64,000 bases of DNA from Botryosphaeria dothidea (Eukaryota; Ascomycota; Dothideomycetes; Botryosphaeriales; Botryosphaeriaceae). Below, in pieces: positions 30,845-41,627 of the stretch. The first letter of the stretch is position 1. Every line of letters begins with the position of its first letter. The stretch is taken from positions 868,001 through 932,000 of the forward strand of contig WWBZ02000009.1 in NCBI GenBank assembly GCA_011503125.2, in the 5' to 3' direction. The translations under genes and the position numbers were made by a program. The notes beneath the pieces were generated by a model, which saw only the letters and a program-made list of their open reading frames with translations, was not told the DNA's origin and made no database searches.

Positions 30845-32556
30845 TTAGAAGTTCACGGGGAACTTGAGCCTCAATTTCCCCCCGTATCTGTAGAACATGA
30901 TCGGCAACGACGTAAAAGCGATGGCGACAAACCCAAGAAGTGTGTTTCCCCAGCCGAGTCCGAGGGAGTCGTACAGAGAGGGACCAGCCAGCGGCAGAAA
31001 GCAGCCGGTTAGAGACCGGAGAAGCGTATTAACAGCCAAAGCGGATGCTGCCGCACGCGGGCCGAACGCGTCGACAAGGTAGGCTTGAATAGGCATCTGC
31101 CGTCGTCAGCATCCCGAAGACCTTGGTGGATGTATGGGCAAGATACCATGACCATGAGAGCACCCATACTGATGAAGGAAGTCCCGATGATGTGGAGAAT
31201 CCAGTGCACCTGGTAGTGAGCAGTCCAACCATACCAGAAGAAGCCTCCAGGCATGACTGGCGCAAACCAGACCATCAACAGAAGGCGTGCCTCGGGCTTC
31301 CATTGCGAGCCCTTGGCCTAAACCTTCTTGGCCACCTTGTCGGACAAGGCTCCGAAGACGGCCAGGCCCACGCCGGAACCTAAGCCCGATCCGAGGAACG
31401 ACAGGCCTGCCATGCTTACACTGAAGCCATATTGTTGAGAGTAGACGGATGATAGAGTGGTGAAGAGTAGGATCAGGAGGCCGAACACGAAGGCGAAGTA
31501 GACCGAGAGGAGGAACGTGATAGGTGAGAAGATAAGCATCTTCGATGGGCGCTGCAGGGCGATCCATAGCGCGCCGAGAGGGCTGACGCCGTGTATCTCG
31601 AACTTAGTGTAGAGGCGTAGATTGCCAGTCTCCCTGCGAAGCCTCTCGGCTTTGCGCTTCAGGATAACCGGGCCATACGTCTCGCGCATGACGCAGTAGA
31701 GGACTGCGGTGACAACGACAACCTGGGAAATGAAACGTCAGCACAGCCATCACACGAAAGACGAGTCGGCGTACCGTGATGTACAGGATCCTGAAAACCC
31801 AACGCCAACTCAGATATTCCGCGGCAAATCCAACCATCAGAGGACCGAGCACGGGACCCATGAGCAGCCCCATGCCGAAGGCACTCATGGCCTTGCCTCT
31901 GTTCTCGGGAGGTATGACGTCCGCGATGGTGGCGCCTCCAATGGTTCCGGGCCCAGATCCGGCGATGCCAGTGATCAGGCGGAATGCAAGAAACGTGCCG
32001 AGATTCTGCGCTTCCGAGCACCCCACCAGGAAACCGAGAGTGACGACCATGCAAACACGGTAGATGTTGAGGCGTCCGAAGTGCTCCGAGAGGGGCGCTA
32101 TCACCAGCGGGCCGAAGGCAGATCCAAGTAAGTAGATGGAGACGATCAGCGCGGCGACGGTATTGTTGGTGACGCCAAAGTCCCTCTCAATCAATTTGGA
32201 GGCGGGGGCAATAGCAGTGGAAGCGAGGTTCCTGCACGTAGTTGAGTAAGCAATTCGTGAGGGACTATCGAACAGCGTGTATAGACTTACGCAAAGAGTG
32301 ATGTGATGCTAGCCATGACAACATGGCCCAGCCGCTTTGAGTAGGGCCAGTTCATAGGGTTTGTTAGGTCATCTGGACCGTCCCAGTCAACCAGGTTCGG
32401 GTCCTGGCCATCCTGTACTGAAAATCGATTATTAGAATCCTTCTCAGTGGCTTGTTTGTCCATTGGCAAGTTGTGGTTGTTTTCTACATCTTGCGTCTCG
32501 AGGTCGGTAGCAGAATCAGACTTGCTGTGCTCGAAGTTTGTAGTCAAAGTCGTCAT
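30845..32556 (-). pseudogene. DHA1-type MFS transporter with in-frame TAG
   Basis: Four exons on the minus strand: 32291-32556, 31775-32231, 31147-31722 and 30845-31096, totalling 516 codons. This is a standard 12-helix MFS of the fungal multidrug/DHA1 type: DLTNPMNWPYSKR before helix 1, 'PLVIAPLSEHFGR' in the signature loop, 'GIAGSGPGTIGGATIADV' in helix 5 and 'LGWGNTLLG' near the end. Codon 376 is TAG (31318-31320), in the loop before the C-terminal helices. The frame resumes cleanly after it and ends with a normal stop. The TAG is one C-to-T step from CAG. No splice option removes it. It is therefore probably a recent pseudogene, unless the stop is read through or is an error. It diverges from a damaged Zn2Cys6 gene. 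Confidence 0.8.
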
Positions 32557-33094
32557 GTTAAAAAATGCTCATTGGTCGCAGTCAGCGGTGTCAGTCTCTT
32601 TGAATCTGTGGATCTGTGTAAATCATTTCTTGGCTATCAGTATTAATTGGCTTTGAGGTACACTGCTTAAATAACGTTGGCAGTAGACGTCAAAGTAAAG
32701 GGGATAGGGCATGAATTTCGTGCTGGCGGAGCAATACAGGAGGCCATAGTCCAGGCGGATGATCGGACGATCGGACGATCGGGCAAGTGATAAGACCAAA
32801 GTGGCATGTGGGAATGAAGTTTGATAGCTTTGGGAAGACTTCGTGGGTGTTTGGGGGCGAAGCAAAAAGGCGCCGGGTGGAGCGTCCGCGTGTAGAGCGG
32901 ACCATCCGCTCCTGCAGCCGACCCTCCGCTCACCGTCCGCAATGATGCCATCCTCCGGGCCACGTGAGGTTTATGCAAGCACAAGCAAGAGGTCGTTGGA
33001 GTAATGTCGCCCACCTCGAAGCCACTTCACCACTTCGCTAGAATTGATTAACAGGATGCCTTATAAGGTTGCTGTGTACCCTCACTGAACGACT
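32557..33094. promoter_or_regulatory. Divergent promoter between MFS and Zn2Cys6 pseudogenes
   Basis: The 538 bp gap contains many CGG/CCG triplets. Examples are a short GATCGGAC direct repeat at about 32761-32783 and the inverted repeat listed next. No gene lies in it. Confidence 0.55.
32895..32911. promoter_or_regulatory. Perfect inverted repeat with CGG-N5-CCG core
   Basis: GAGCGGA, three bases, then TCCGCTC form a perfect 7-bp inverted repeat. The core is CGG-N5-CCG, a spacing compatible with a dimeric Zn2Cys6 regulator. Confidence 0.45.
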
Positions 33095-35336
33095 ATGGTC
33101 GAGACAACGCACCGCGCAACGTCTCAACCCAATGACAAACCTCGTCCGCCGCCGAACTGCCGCAGAGATAAGCCCCAGCTCTCGTGTACTCTGTGCCGCC
33201 GGAGAAAGTATATCAGCGCCCGTTTTGCTGCCCTTCCCCGGAGCTGACCATCGCCAGACTCAAATGCGATCGCAACCAACCGTGCGGCACTTGCTCCAGC
33301 CGCGGCCTGTCTTATTCTTGCACCTATGTATCATCACTTCCGTCCACTACCAGCAGAGTCAACCAGAGTCAAAGCAATCCCCAAGCGCCGTCAAGCATGC
33401 AGGATCGGATTACTCAGCTGGAAGGCCTTGTGGTTTCATTGATGAATTCGGCCAATGTCAAGCCTTCTTCCGCTCCTGGTCTACCCAAGCCTCTCGAGGC
33501 ACAGGAAAACGAGCTTTCCAATAGCTTCGGCCGGACCAGTCTCGAGAATTCCGAGATGAGATATGTGAGCGCCGACCACTGGATTGCCATTCTCGACGGC
33601 GTACGTATTCACTCGACCTGCCCTCATTGCACCGCTAACGCCCTCCAGATCGCAGAGCTCAAGGACCATTTTGAGGACAACAGTCCACGGCCTAGCCCTT
33701 CTCAGTTTGCCGAATCCAGTGGACATGCGAGTGATGGACCCAGTCTGCTCTTCGGATATCACAGCCATGCCACCAAAGAGTCGATTCTCGCCTCGATCCC
33801 TCAAAGACCCGTGGCCGACCAGCTGGTCTCAAAGTATTTCAAGGCCAAGGACATGGCATCTAGCGTTATCCACGGTCCCACCTTCCTCAAGGAATATGAA
33901 CAGTTCTGGCAGAACCCCTCCGAGACGCCTGTGATGTGGATCGGTCTTCTCTTTGCCCTCAGCGCTATCGGCGCCCATATTCAACAGCGGGAGCCCAACC
34001 AGCTACAGTCCACACCAGCGCATCAGAGAGTACTTCACTCTTACAAGGAAAAGGTTGTGCAGTGTCTGATCCTAGGAAAATACACAAAGGTTGTTCCGCA
34101 CAAGCAGGTCTGCCCAGGATGGTCAACAAATCCGTACGCGACACAGCAGAACCTCGTAATTTGCTGGACGACGACTTGAATGAGGATACATTCGAACTGC
34201 CCCCATCCCGGCCTGACACGGACATGACGCCAATGCTGTACCTCAACACTCGCAACAAGCTGCTATCCGTGTATGGAATGATCACCGATTTGACAAAATC
34301 GACCTGGCCTTCCTCGTACCACGATGTCATGCAATTGGACAGGAAGCTGCAGAATACTCGCACGACAATGCCTGCTGGCCTTCAGCTCCGCCCGTTACCC
34401 ATGTCCATCACCGACCATGGAAAGACGGTCATCCGACGCATCCATCTGGACTTGACTTTCCACAGAGCCCGATGCATTCTGCACCGTAAATACCTGACAG
34501 CTGCCCGAACGAATGCCCACTACGAGTACTCTCGCACATCATGCATCGACGCTGCTGTGCAAATCCTAAAGCATCAAGAGGTGCTCTATCGTGAGGTCCA
34601 ACCAGGTGGCTGGCTGAGCCAAGAGGTCTGGATGCTGACCTCGGTGCTCAACCATGACTTCTTGCTGGCCATCACTATACTATGCCTTGATCTTAACTAC
34701 GATTTGGAACTTGCTTCCAGCTCGCAGCTGGTTGAAGAATCTGCAGAGCAAGAGCGAAGGGACAAAGTCATCCACGCGTTGCAGGATTCTTACAAGGTCT
34801 GGGTCCAAACGGTTAACTCGTCCCGTGAAGCTCGGAAAGCAGTAGAGGACTTGAGAGTAGTACTTGAAAAAGCAAGGAGAGCGCCCATTTTAAAATCTGG
34901 CAATCGAAATCCGGATTTTTCGGGAGATGCAGCACCTATGAACGACCTATCCCATACTAGTGGTGCGTATATGGCCTCATTCTACATGAAACCCGCTCAC
35001 AACCCTCTGTTGAGCAGCCTCTATTCCCCTCCAATCGACGGAAACTTACGACTATGAAACCCCGACGAATTCGTTCCCCCAAGCGTTTGACCTCTTCGAC
35101 GGGTCTTTAATGCAAGGAAACGTGGGCGAGTTGAACAAAATCACGCAACCAGATGGCAACTTTGACTTGGTATGTGCCTTGATTGCTTAATAGGCACCAT
35201 CAAAAATGGTCTGACAATACTACAGGAGAGCTGGGATGCCCACTTTCGCAGTCACAGTTCCCCAAGCCTGTCAGCCCTGCACAAGCGCAATTCGCTCCTC
35301 GATAAACGGATGATGCACTCGGATCTAGATGGCTAG
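33095..35336 (+). pseudogene. Zn2Cys6 transcription factor with internal deletion and frameshift
   Basis: Starts at ATG 33095. Introns are at 33208-33257, 33601-33648 (48 bp, in frame and stop-free), 34963-35017 and 35170-35225; the stop is at 35334-35336. The zinc cluster is intact, with Cys at about 31, 34, 41, 47, 50 and 59 (CTLCRRRKLKCDRNQPC). The middle-homology region begins normally (VADQLVSKYF, 'IGLLFALSAIGAH'). At about 34090 'LILGKYTK' jumps almost directly to 'GLPRMVNKSVRDTAEPRNLL' in another frame. In relatives some 60-90 residues normally lie between these two blocks. The later part is well preserved (DLNEDTFELPPSRPDTD). The product would lose the core of its regulatory domain. 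With the neighbouring broken transporter, this looks like a dead regulator-transporter module. Confidence 0.75.
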
Positions 35337-35795
35337 AGCTCATTCTGTAGTTCTTTCTTACTGACTCTATAAACTGTTGTTCCCAGATCCACCATCTCCG
35401 TGTATAGCAAAGCATTTAGCGGTAGTGAGCCCCGTGACGCGGATATCCTCCCCCCAACGCAGACCTACCCGACGATACATTCTCCGATTCGAAACCCGCG
35501 AAATACACAACTAATGTCTCCATCGGTGGAAGCGGCTGCTTCTCTGTGCGATATCTCATGTCACGTATTCAGAATAGCCTCTTTAGGGATTTATGGTTCG
35601 TGCTCAGTTTCACACGAACAGGTACATGATAATAAAGAGGCACGGGCCCACGTCACCGTAGCTAAAGGGGAAAAACACCAGGCAACATCACTTTGGAAAT
35701 GAACATGTGTGGCTTACAACCCTTTCTCAGATACAATCAAACTGCTACATCGTCTGCAGTGCTTCCACTCGACATTCTCATCATACGGAGACGAA
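35337..35795. other. Intergenic region
   Basis: About 460 bp between a regulator pseudogene and an F-box-like pseudogene. No coding features were seen. Confidence 0.45.
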
Positions 35796-36266
35796 ATGAC
35801 GAACCCACTCATCAGCCTTCCGCGAGAAATTCAAGACGAGATCCTTCAACACGTTTGCGGATACCATCACATCCTCATCGAGACTTTCAACACTTCCGAT
35901 GGGCCACAAATTCGATCTTTCCACTGTTCATGTGCGATCAGAGGAGACGACGACCTCGCTGTGCCATGCTTCGGACCATAGACTCGCTCTCCACAGAACA
36001 GCATTTCTGCACTCTTCACTTCTCGCCAGATCCATTACACGGCGGCACACCTCCTCTATGCTCAAAATTCGTTCATCATCTCAGGAGGCGTTGCCCTTGC
36101 CCGATTTCTCGACACTGTTCCAGCAGCGTATGTGTCCTGGATCCGGTATCTGGAGATCCGTTACAACCGGAGGACAGAAGGTTGGGTTCGACAGTCTGTG
36201 ATGGGTGGGCCACTCGCTGGTCGGCTCCCAGGTCTTTGGTATCTCCGTCTTGCTGGTAGTCTGTGA
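35796..36266 (+). pseudogene. F-box-like/2EXR-type protein fragment with internal TAG
   Basis: From ATG 35796 the frame reads NPLISLPREIQDEILQHVCG, the usual F-box-like opening of a large fungal family. It continues to TAG at 35979-35981. The same frame then goes on with SALFTSRQIHYTAAHLLYAQ, 'NSFIISGGVALARFLDTVP' and 'VSWIRYLEIRYN', the expected middle of these proteins, and stops at TGA 36264-36266. The usual longer C-terminus is missing. The TAG is one C-to-T step from CAG. These proteins normally act as substrate adaptors or have no assigned role. This copy looks inactive. Confidence 0.65.
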
Positions 36267-36931
36267 ATAATGGCCGCTGGCAGGGAGTGTCTGATGCAAG
36301 GCTTACTTTACGGTGTTTTTCGAAGCCCGCGTTCGTAGGATGGACGTGATCCGCCATCATCCCAACCTCCGACCGCACTTCCGCGCGCCAATCCCCTCCC
36401 ACACATTCAGAAGATACGAAAACGGACACAGATACACACCCCAAACAAAGAGGAAGAGGAAGAAAAAGGAAAACCATAGGTCTTTACGGTTCTACACCAA
36501 TAGATACTTTGGCGATGTTGTAAATTTCCTTTTTCCTGGCTGGGGACATTTTTTCTGGTGGCGACTTAGATGGAATCTCGGGATATGCTGTTCATTTGTA
36601 CATCAAGCGGTTGATTTACTTGAACAAGAACCGAAAATAATGAATTGCTACATGAGGGAAAATATTAGTTGATATGGATGAGAACTTCCTCTCCACCGCT
36701 GTCTTCATGTTCACTTCCCTCCTTTCACAGGTACGCTTTCCGATCATCCGATGCGACAGAGAGAGCGAAACGGGAAACTCACGGCTACGGTTGTTGAAAC
36801 CAAGCAGATCCAACCTAAGAGACCTCGCCCAATAAGAAATAAAAAAAAAATAAAAGCAAAAGAGCGATACGGAGTCTCATCGTTAAATGAAACCCGTCAA
36901 TGCAACAATAGAGCAGGCCACAATTTATCCA
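36267..36931. other. Intergenic region
   Basis: About 660 bp without a supportable gene; an A-rich stretch lies around 36838-36860. The right edge is the 3' side of the zinc-finger gene. Confidence 0.45.
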
Positions 36932-38401
36932 TCAGTCATGTTGGTGTCCCGAGCTTTTAGCTCTTTTGCCACTTGTAGTGTTCCCCCCCTTGCGAGCAGG
37001 TCCGGACGAGTTGGAATTCCGCTTCTTGCGGTTGCGCCCGTTCACCTTTCGTGGAGCGTCCGCTGTCTCCGTCCCTGCCGTATCCGTCGATACCGTGCTC
37101 GTGCTTGGAGTGTTTTCTGGCTGCGTGTCGTATTCGACTAAACGAACGTCGTCGAAGACCGGATGACAAGCAAACAATGGCCACAGGCGAAGGATTTCCA
37201 ATCTGTGCCGATAGAGCTCCTCCGTTGGTTTCATCACGTCCAACAAAGCGTCAGCGTGAGGTGCGCTTCCTGTGTGAAGTGATGTTAAGGTGTCTCGCCA
37301 GTGTTTGTACCCCTCCATACGCCAGTGATTGTACTGAAAAGACCAAGCACGAGGGTGGTGATGGAGACGAATGGTGCTTGTAAGAGCCTTCTCAGCTTCG
37401 GCGAGGATGTGCTTATTTTCCAAATGCACTTCGAACTTCGCTGTACCGGTCAGAGTCTGTTTTTGCAGATAGGGCAAGATAGTTTCCGATCTCCTGGGTG
37501 GATGGGATTGCCGTCGACTGTGTAGCCGGCTTCGCAGAGGACGACATTCTCGTTGTGGCGCTCCTCGTCTGTATGTTGACGCATGAGGTGTCCATGTGGT
37601 CCATTCATGGTACCTTTTCTGATCCATTGCCGACAGCCCGACAGGGGGCACTGCTCTCTTCTCCATCTAAAGCTTTGTAAGGGGCGGACAGAAGGGGCTT
37701 CAGAACCTCTGTGATGAGCCACATGAACGATGAGCGAGTCGAATCGCAATTTCAGTGGACATCTTGGAGCAGGGCAGGTGGCTGGGGCATTTTCGGGGTG
37801 GAGGGACCTTCTAAGGTGGTCCATCAGTTCATCTTCGCGTGAGAAGCCGGAGCACTTGCAATCATCGACAGGACAGCAATAAAGCGGTGGCCGATGTGTT
37901 AGTTCGTGCCGTGTCAGGTTGCCCTGTGTCGGATAGCTTTTCTCACGTCGACTGCACGCATACGGCTTTGTCTCCGTGTTAAGGCTTTTTCAATTGGTCA
38001 GTATCAGAAGGAGCTGGTGTCAACCAAACCTAGTACTTACCTAAGCGGCCGCTTATCCTCGGCGATCATCGGGTCATGGGCCTGGTCTTCGGAGCGAAGG
38101 TTATTCCGGAGATCAACACGGAAAGTTGCCAAGGATGAACCCCTTTTTCCCCTTTATCAGCATTTTTCTTGTTTTTTCAGCCTCACCTCTGCCCAGCCCC
38201 AGCCTCGTCATTATCCCCTGGGGTCAGTCCATCGTAGCGCTGGACTCGTGGCTCATTGTTCTCTGCTTGAGCGATCTCGTCGTCTCCGAGATATTCCTCA
38301 TGGATGTACTCGGAAAAGTCGAGTTCGTCGGGTCCCATCGTAGTTGGTTTCTGTCGCTGCGATCCAAATTCCGGGTGGTGCGGGATGGCCTCGAAATCCA
38401 T
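36932..38401 (-). pseudogene. C2H2 zinc-finger protein gene with one-base frameshift
   Basis: Exons on the minus strand are 38187-38401, 38041-38142 and 36932-37984, with both junctions in frame. Exon 1 starts MDFEAIPHHPEF and is acidic. Exon 3 encodes several C2H2-like fingers: CSRREKSYPTQGNLTRHELT (its second zinc Cys is replaced by Arg), CCPVDDCKCSGFSREDELMD, CPAPRCPLKLRFDSLIVHVA, CPLSGCRQWIRKGT with downstream His pairs, and CPICKN. At about 37455, in a run of five A, the frame breaks after CPICKN. The rest (TAKFEVHLENKHILAEAEK and a long C-terminal region ending with a basic Ser/Gly-rich tail) continues in another frame. A one-base indel explains it. This could be a real mutation or a homopolymer error; if an error, the gene is intact. 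It would be a nuclear DNA-binding protein. Confidence 0.62.
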
Positions 38402-39154
38402 GGCTGCAATCGTTTCGTTCTTGGTGGGTCGGGTTTGCGACGATGTCGCAAGAACGGCTGCGATGCCGCAATATTGTCGCTGTTATACAGCGAGGCGAAG
38501 TGAAGAGCGGGCGCCACGAACACCCTTCGGAAAGATTCGCGCGAGACCACGATGCGTAGATGAGAGTATGAGTATGATTATTCAAAGCCCGGGGAACAGG
38601 AGATGAGCGCGGTTACTGCCGGCCCCGCGTTGCCCTAAGTTCCTTCCGGAGTCATAGAACCTGCTGTGCCACCTATATCCTTGCACTGTAAGATGCACGT
38701 GATCACGCATCGAAACCGGTCAGAGGTCGACAGATTTTCCCCGTTATGTCGCTCACACCTCATCCGAGGCTCATCACCGCGCGGGGCCGCTGAGCAAGCA
38801 GCGTAGGAAGGTGCTAGCCGTAGGTGACTAATTACATCCCAACACAGCGTTCCGGAAGAAATTCTTGACAGATGCAACCACCGCTGTATCCTGTCAGAGC
38901 CAAGTGTATGTTTGTATCACTTAGCCTTCACGGTCCATGTCATCTGCAACTTTGCTGTTATGGTAGACACCTAAGTCAATTTGCTAGGCTACATTCTACA
39001 ATTCCATCTGACATCCCGACTTAATTCTCAGTGGCCACAGCCTACACGCTCAAGCCCGGATCATACGAAGCTCTACATAGAATCCTTCCCTGCAGAGTTG
39101 ATGACGAACACATCATATCATGCCTGAACCACCCATCATCCGAGCCCCTGCCCT
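38402..39154. other. Intergenic region
   Basis: About 750 bp holding the zinc-finger gene promoter and the aquaporin 3' side. No coding features were seen. Confidence 0.45.
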
Positions 39155-40429
39155 TCACACACCAGGTCTCGCGCTCGCATGTGTACCCCCATTCTGATTA
39201 CCAAGCACCCGCGGCCCATCCCTGGCCTTCTCCTCCCCCGTACTCGTCGCATACGCCGTGACCGAATTCGAGTGACTCGTCGACGTCGGCACCAGCGCAA
39301 TCGGCTCATCTACAACCCCATTAGCCCTCATCACCAGACAGACAGACCCCTACAGAGAATCGAAAAAAAAAAAAAAAAACTCACCGCTCCCCACCAGCGG
39401 GGCCCCTGGCCTCCGCACATCCTCCCTCGTCTCCGGCGGATCCCGCGCGGGCGCGAACGCCCTGTCCTCGTTCTCGTCGAAGTCCTGGCCCGGGTTCGCC
39501 GTCTCGTACTCGAGTGCCTTGATCAGACGGTACAGCACGACCGCCAGCAGCGACCCCAGGAACGGCCCGGCCCAGTAGATCCAGTGGTACCCGTCGAACG
39601 TGCCCAGCACGACGTCCGGCCCGAACGAGCGCGCCGGGTTGAGCGAGCCGCCGGTGTAGTAGACGCCTGGGAGTCGTCGCGCGTCAGCAGCAGTAAGACG
39701 GGGGGAGAGGGGGAGGGAGACGCATACCGGAGAGCTCGGCGATGAAGAGCGCCAGCCCGATGCCGATGGGCGCGAGGAAGGTGGACTTGTGTTTCTCCGC
39801 CGCCAGCATGAAGACGGTGAAGACGAGCATGGTGGTGAGGAACATTTCGATGAAGAGACCGCGCACGACCGAGGTGGCGCGCAGCGTCGTGCGGACCTTC
39901 ATCGCGGACGGGAAGAGCGCGGACACGACGCCGGCGGAGGCGATGCCCGCGAGGATTTCAGTGAAGAAGATGAGCGTGCCGCGCAGCCAGCCGATGGCGC
40001 CGATGAGGCACATGCCGAGGGTGACCTTGGGGGGGGGGGTTAGAGACTGTGGTGGGGTAGGTGGAGGGAGTTGCGTACGGCGGGGTTGAAGAGGCCGCCG
40101 GAGATGCGGAAGAAGACCCAGATGTTGGCGGCGAGCGAGAAACCGAAGCCCAGGGCGATGAAGAGCAAGTCAGACGTGTTTGGAGTATCTGATGTAGAGC
40201 TGCTGGCGGCGGCGGTGTTTGCTACTTGCGCCGCGGAGAGGGCAAAGAAGAGGAACATGAATGTTCCGACGAACTCTCCGAGCATGGCAATGAAATGGTT
40301 TCTCGCCCGGTGCGGCATCCAGCTTGTGCCGGGAAGTCGGGGACCTTGTCTTTCCTCATCTGTAACGGTAGGTTTCCGCCGCCATCCGGGGATCACGATG
40401 TATTGTTCAGAGGGCTGATTAATGTTCAT
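39155..40429 (-). CDS. Aquaporin (major intrinsic protein family)
   Basis: Four exons on the minus strand: 40079-40429, 39728-40025, 39385-39666 and 39155-39309, giving 361 residues. Both pore motifs are present: FNPA at about 114-117 and LNPAR at about 225-229. The six-helix layout starts with 'HFIAMLGEFVGTFMFLFFA'. The first loop Asn-Pro-Ala follows 'GGLFNPA' and the second 'YYTGGSLNPARSFGPDV', the form typical of water-selective fungal aquaporins, though selectivity cannot be settled by eye. The Ser/Thr-rich C-terminal tail in exon 4 is cytosolic. The last intron starts GTGAGT and then a run of about 17 T. The protein is likely in the plasma or an internal membrane. Confidence 0.9.
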
Positions 40430-41627
40430 GATGGTGAATCAGGAAGCTTGGGGGATAGGAAGCGGAAACAGAGGGACAGAGACATACTTGTAAGCAAGCG
40501 CGCTTCTATCAGTGAAATTGGATCGTGAGAGGCCAGGTTCCTGCTGTAGTACTAAAAGGCATGAGGCACAATGACGGTGGTGTGCCTTTGCTGGGTTGAG
40601 GATCGGCAAGCACCCATCCTGCGGGATATCTGAGCATGTATACGCATCACGCCAGTGTAATGAAAGCCGGGGAATATGGTCGATGGTGCTGGAAGTGATT
40701 GAGATTGATTTTGCACTACTCGGATTTGAACCCTCCAATGAAGAGCATTCTCGATAGTAGAGTCTGGTCTTTCTCCGCTCGCGCCAAGTCCTCCTGTCCG
40801 CAAAGAACCACCACCCGGAACACAAGTCGAAATTCTCATGCGCAGACGCTATATCGCCTGACGTCACAGGGTCTCGAAACGGCGCCTTTCATGTCCACCA
40901 CAGTCAGAGTACAAACATGCTGTGCGATTGAAGCGGGAGAGAAAACGGCGTGCACGAGGAGCATGGCCTCAGCTGGCGCAACACACGACGGCCAAATATC
41001 ACCCCATCATTTCCGGAAAAGCCGCCATGCGTCCGCCTTGCGTCTGCAGAGTTCTCCTTTGGAAAAAGCAAAAACGATGGCGGGGAAGCAGGCGATCGCT
41101 CTGCTGGCAGTGTCGTGCTCGAGTCCGGTTGTTGGTGTTCCGTATCCCAATACATCCCTTCGCCACACCTTCTATTCCACCAGTAGCCACGCTCGTAGCG
41201 AAGCGGGCACTGGCCATCTTTGCTTTGCTTTTCATAGATCTGTGACGTATCCTCGAAAAACGGTTACACAAGTGGAACTGTCGTACTTCGGGACGGTTCA
41301 ACGCGCGGTGCAACAACATCCGAGTGCTACAACCGAGCACGAGCACCGAACGGGATAGCTCTGTTACCAAGACATTCACAATGACGGCTACCTGCCACAT
41401 CATCCACCGACCCTTGACGAATCGAACCTCAGTGGCGTCATCTTGCTTTCCTGCAGAGCGTATGTTCTCTCTTGTCACAGTAGCAGCGCCACTTAGTAAG
41501 AGGGAAAAACATAACATTTTTTTCAATTGCAGAACCCTGCGCTCCATCAAAGAATTAGGTCACGGGAACGAAGCACAAACGCCTTGCTCCTGCTTTTGTC
41601 TGCTTTTGTCACCCCCTTCGCCCCCAC
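40430..41627. other. Intergenic region, no gene seen
   Basis: About 1.2 kb containing the aquaporin promoter and the 3' end of the raffinose-synthase-like gene. Overlapping short ORFs on both strands show no family features. A T-loop-like string near 40722-40732 fails to form a tRNA. Confidence 0.5.

Noticed and set aside
35010..35060. Apparent frameshift near the end of the broken Zn2Cys6 gene
   Set aside because: A normal 55 bp intron (34963-35017, GTGCGT...GAGCAG) explains the frame change, so it is not another lesion.
35481..35510. Second possible tRNA T-loop (GATTCGAAACCC)
   Set aside because: Neither strand gives a paired T-stem or acceptor stem.
39363..39379. Run of about 17 A, considered as a retroposed poly-A tail
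   Set aside because: It lies inside the last aquaporin intron directly after a normal donor, and no duplicated flank or retrocopy is visible.
40700..40780. tRNA-like T-loop string (GGTTCAAATCC on the minus strand)
   Set aside because: The stems flanking the loop do not pair and no acceptor or anticodon arm can be drawn.
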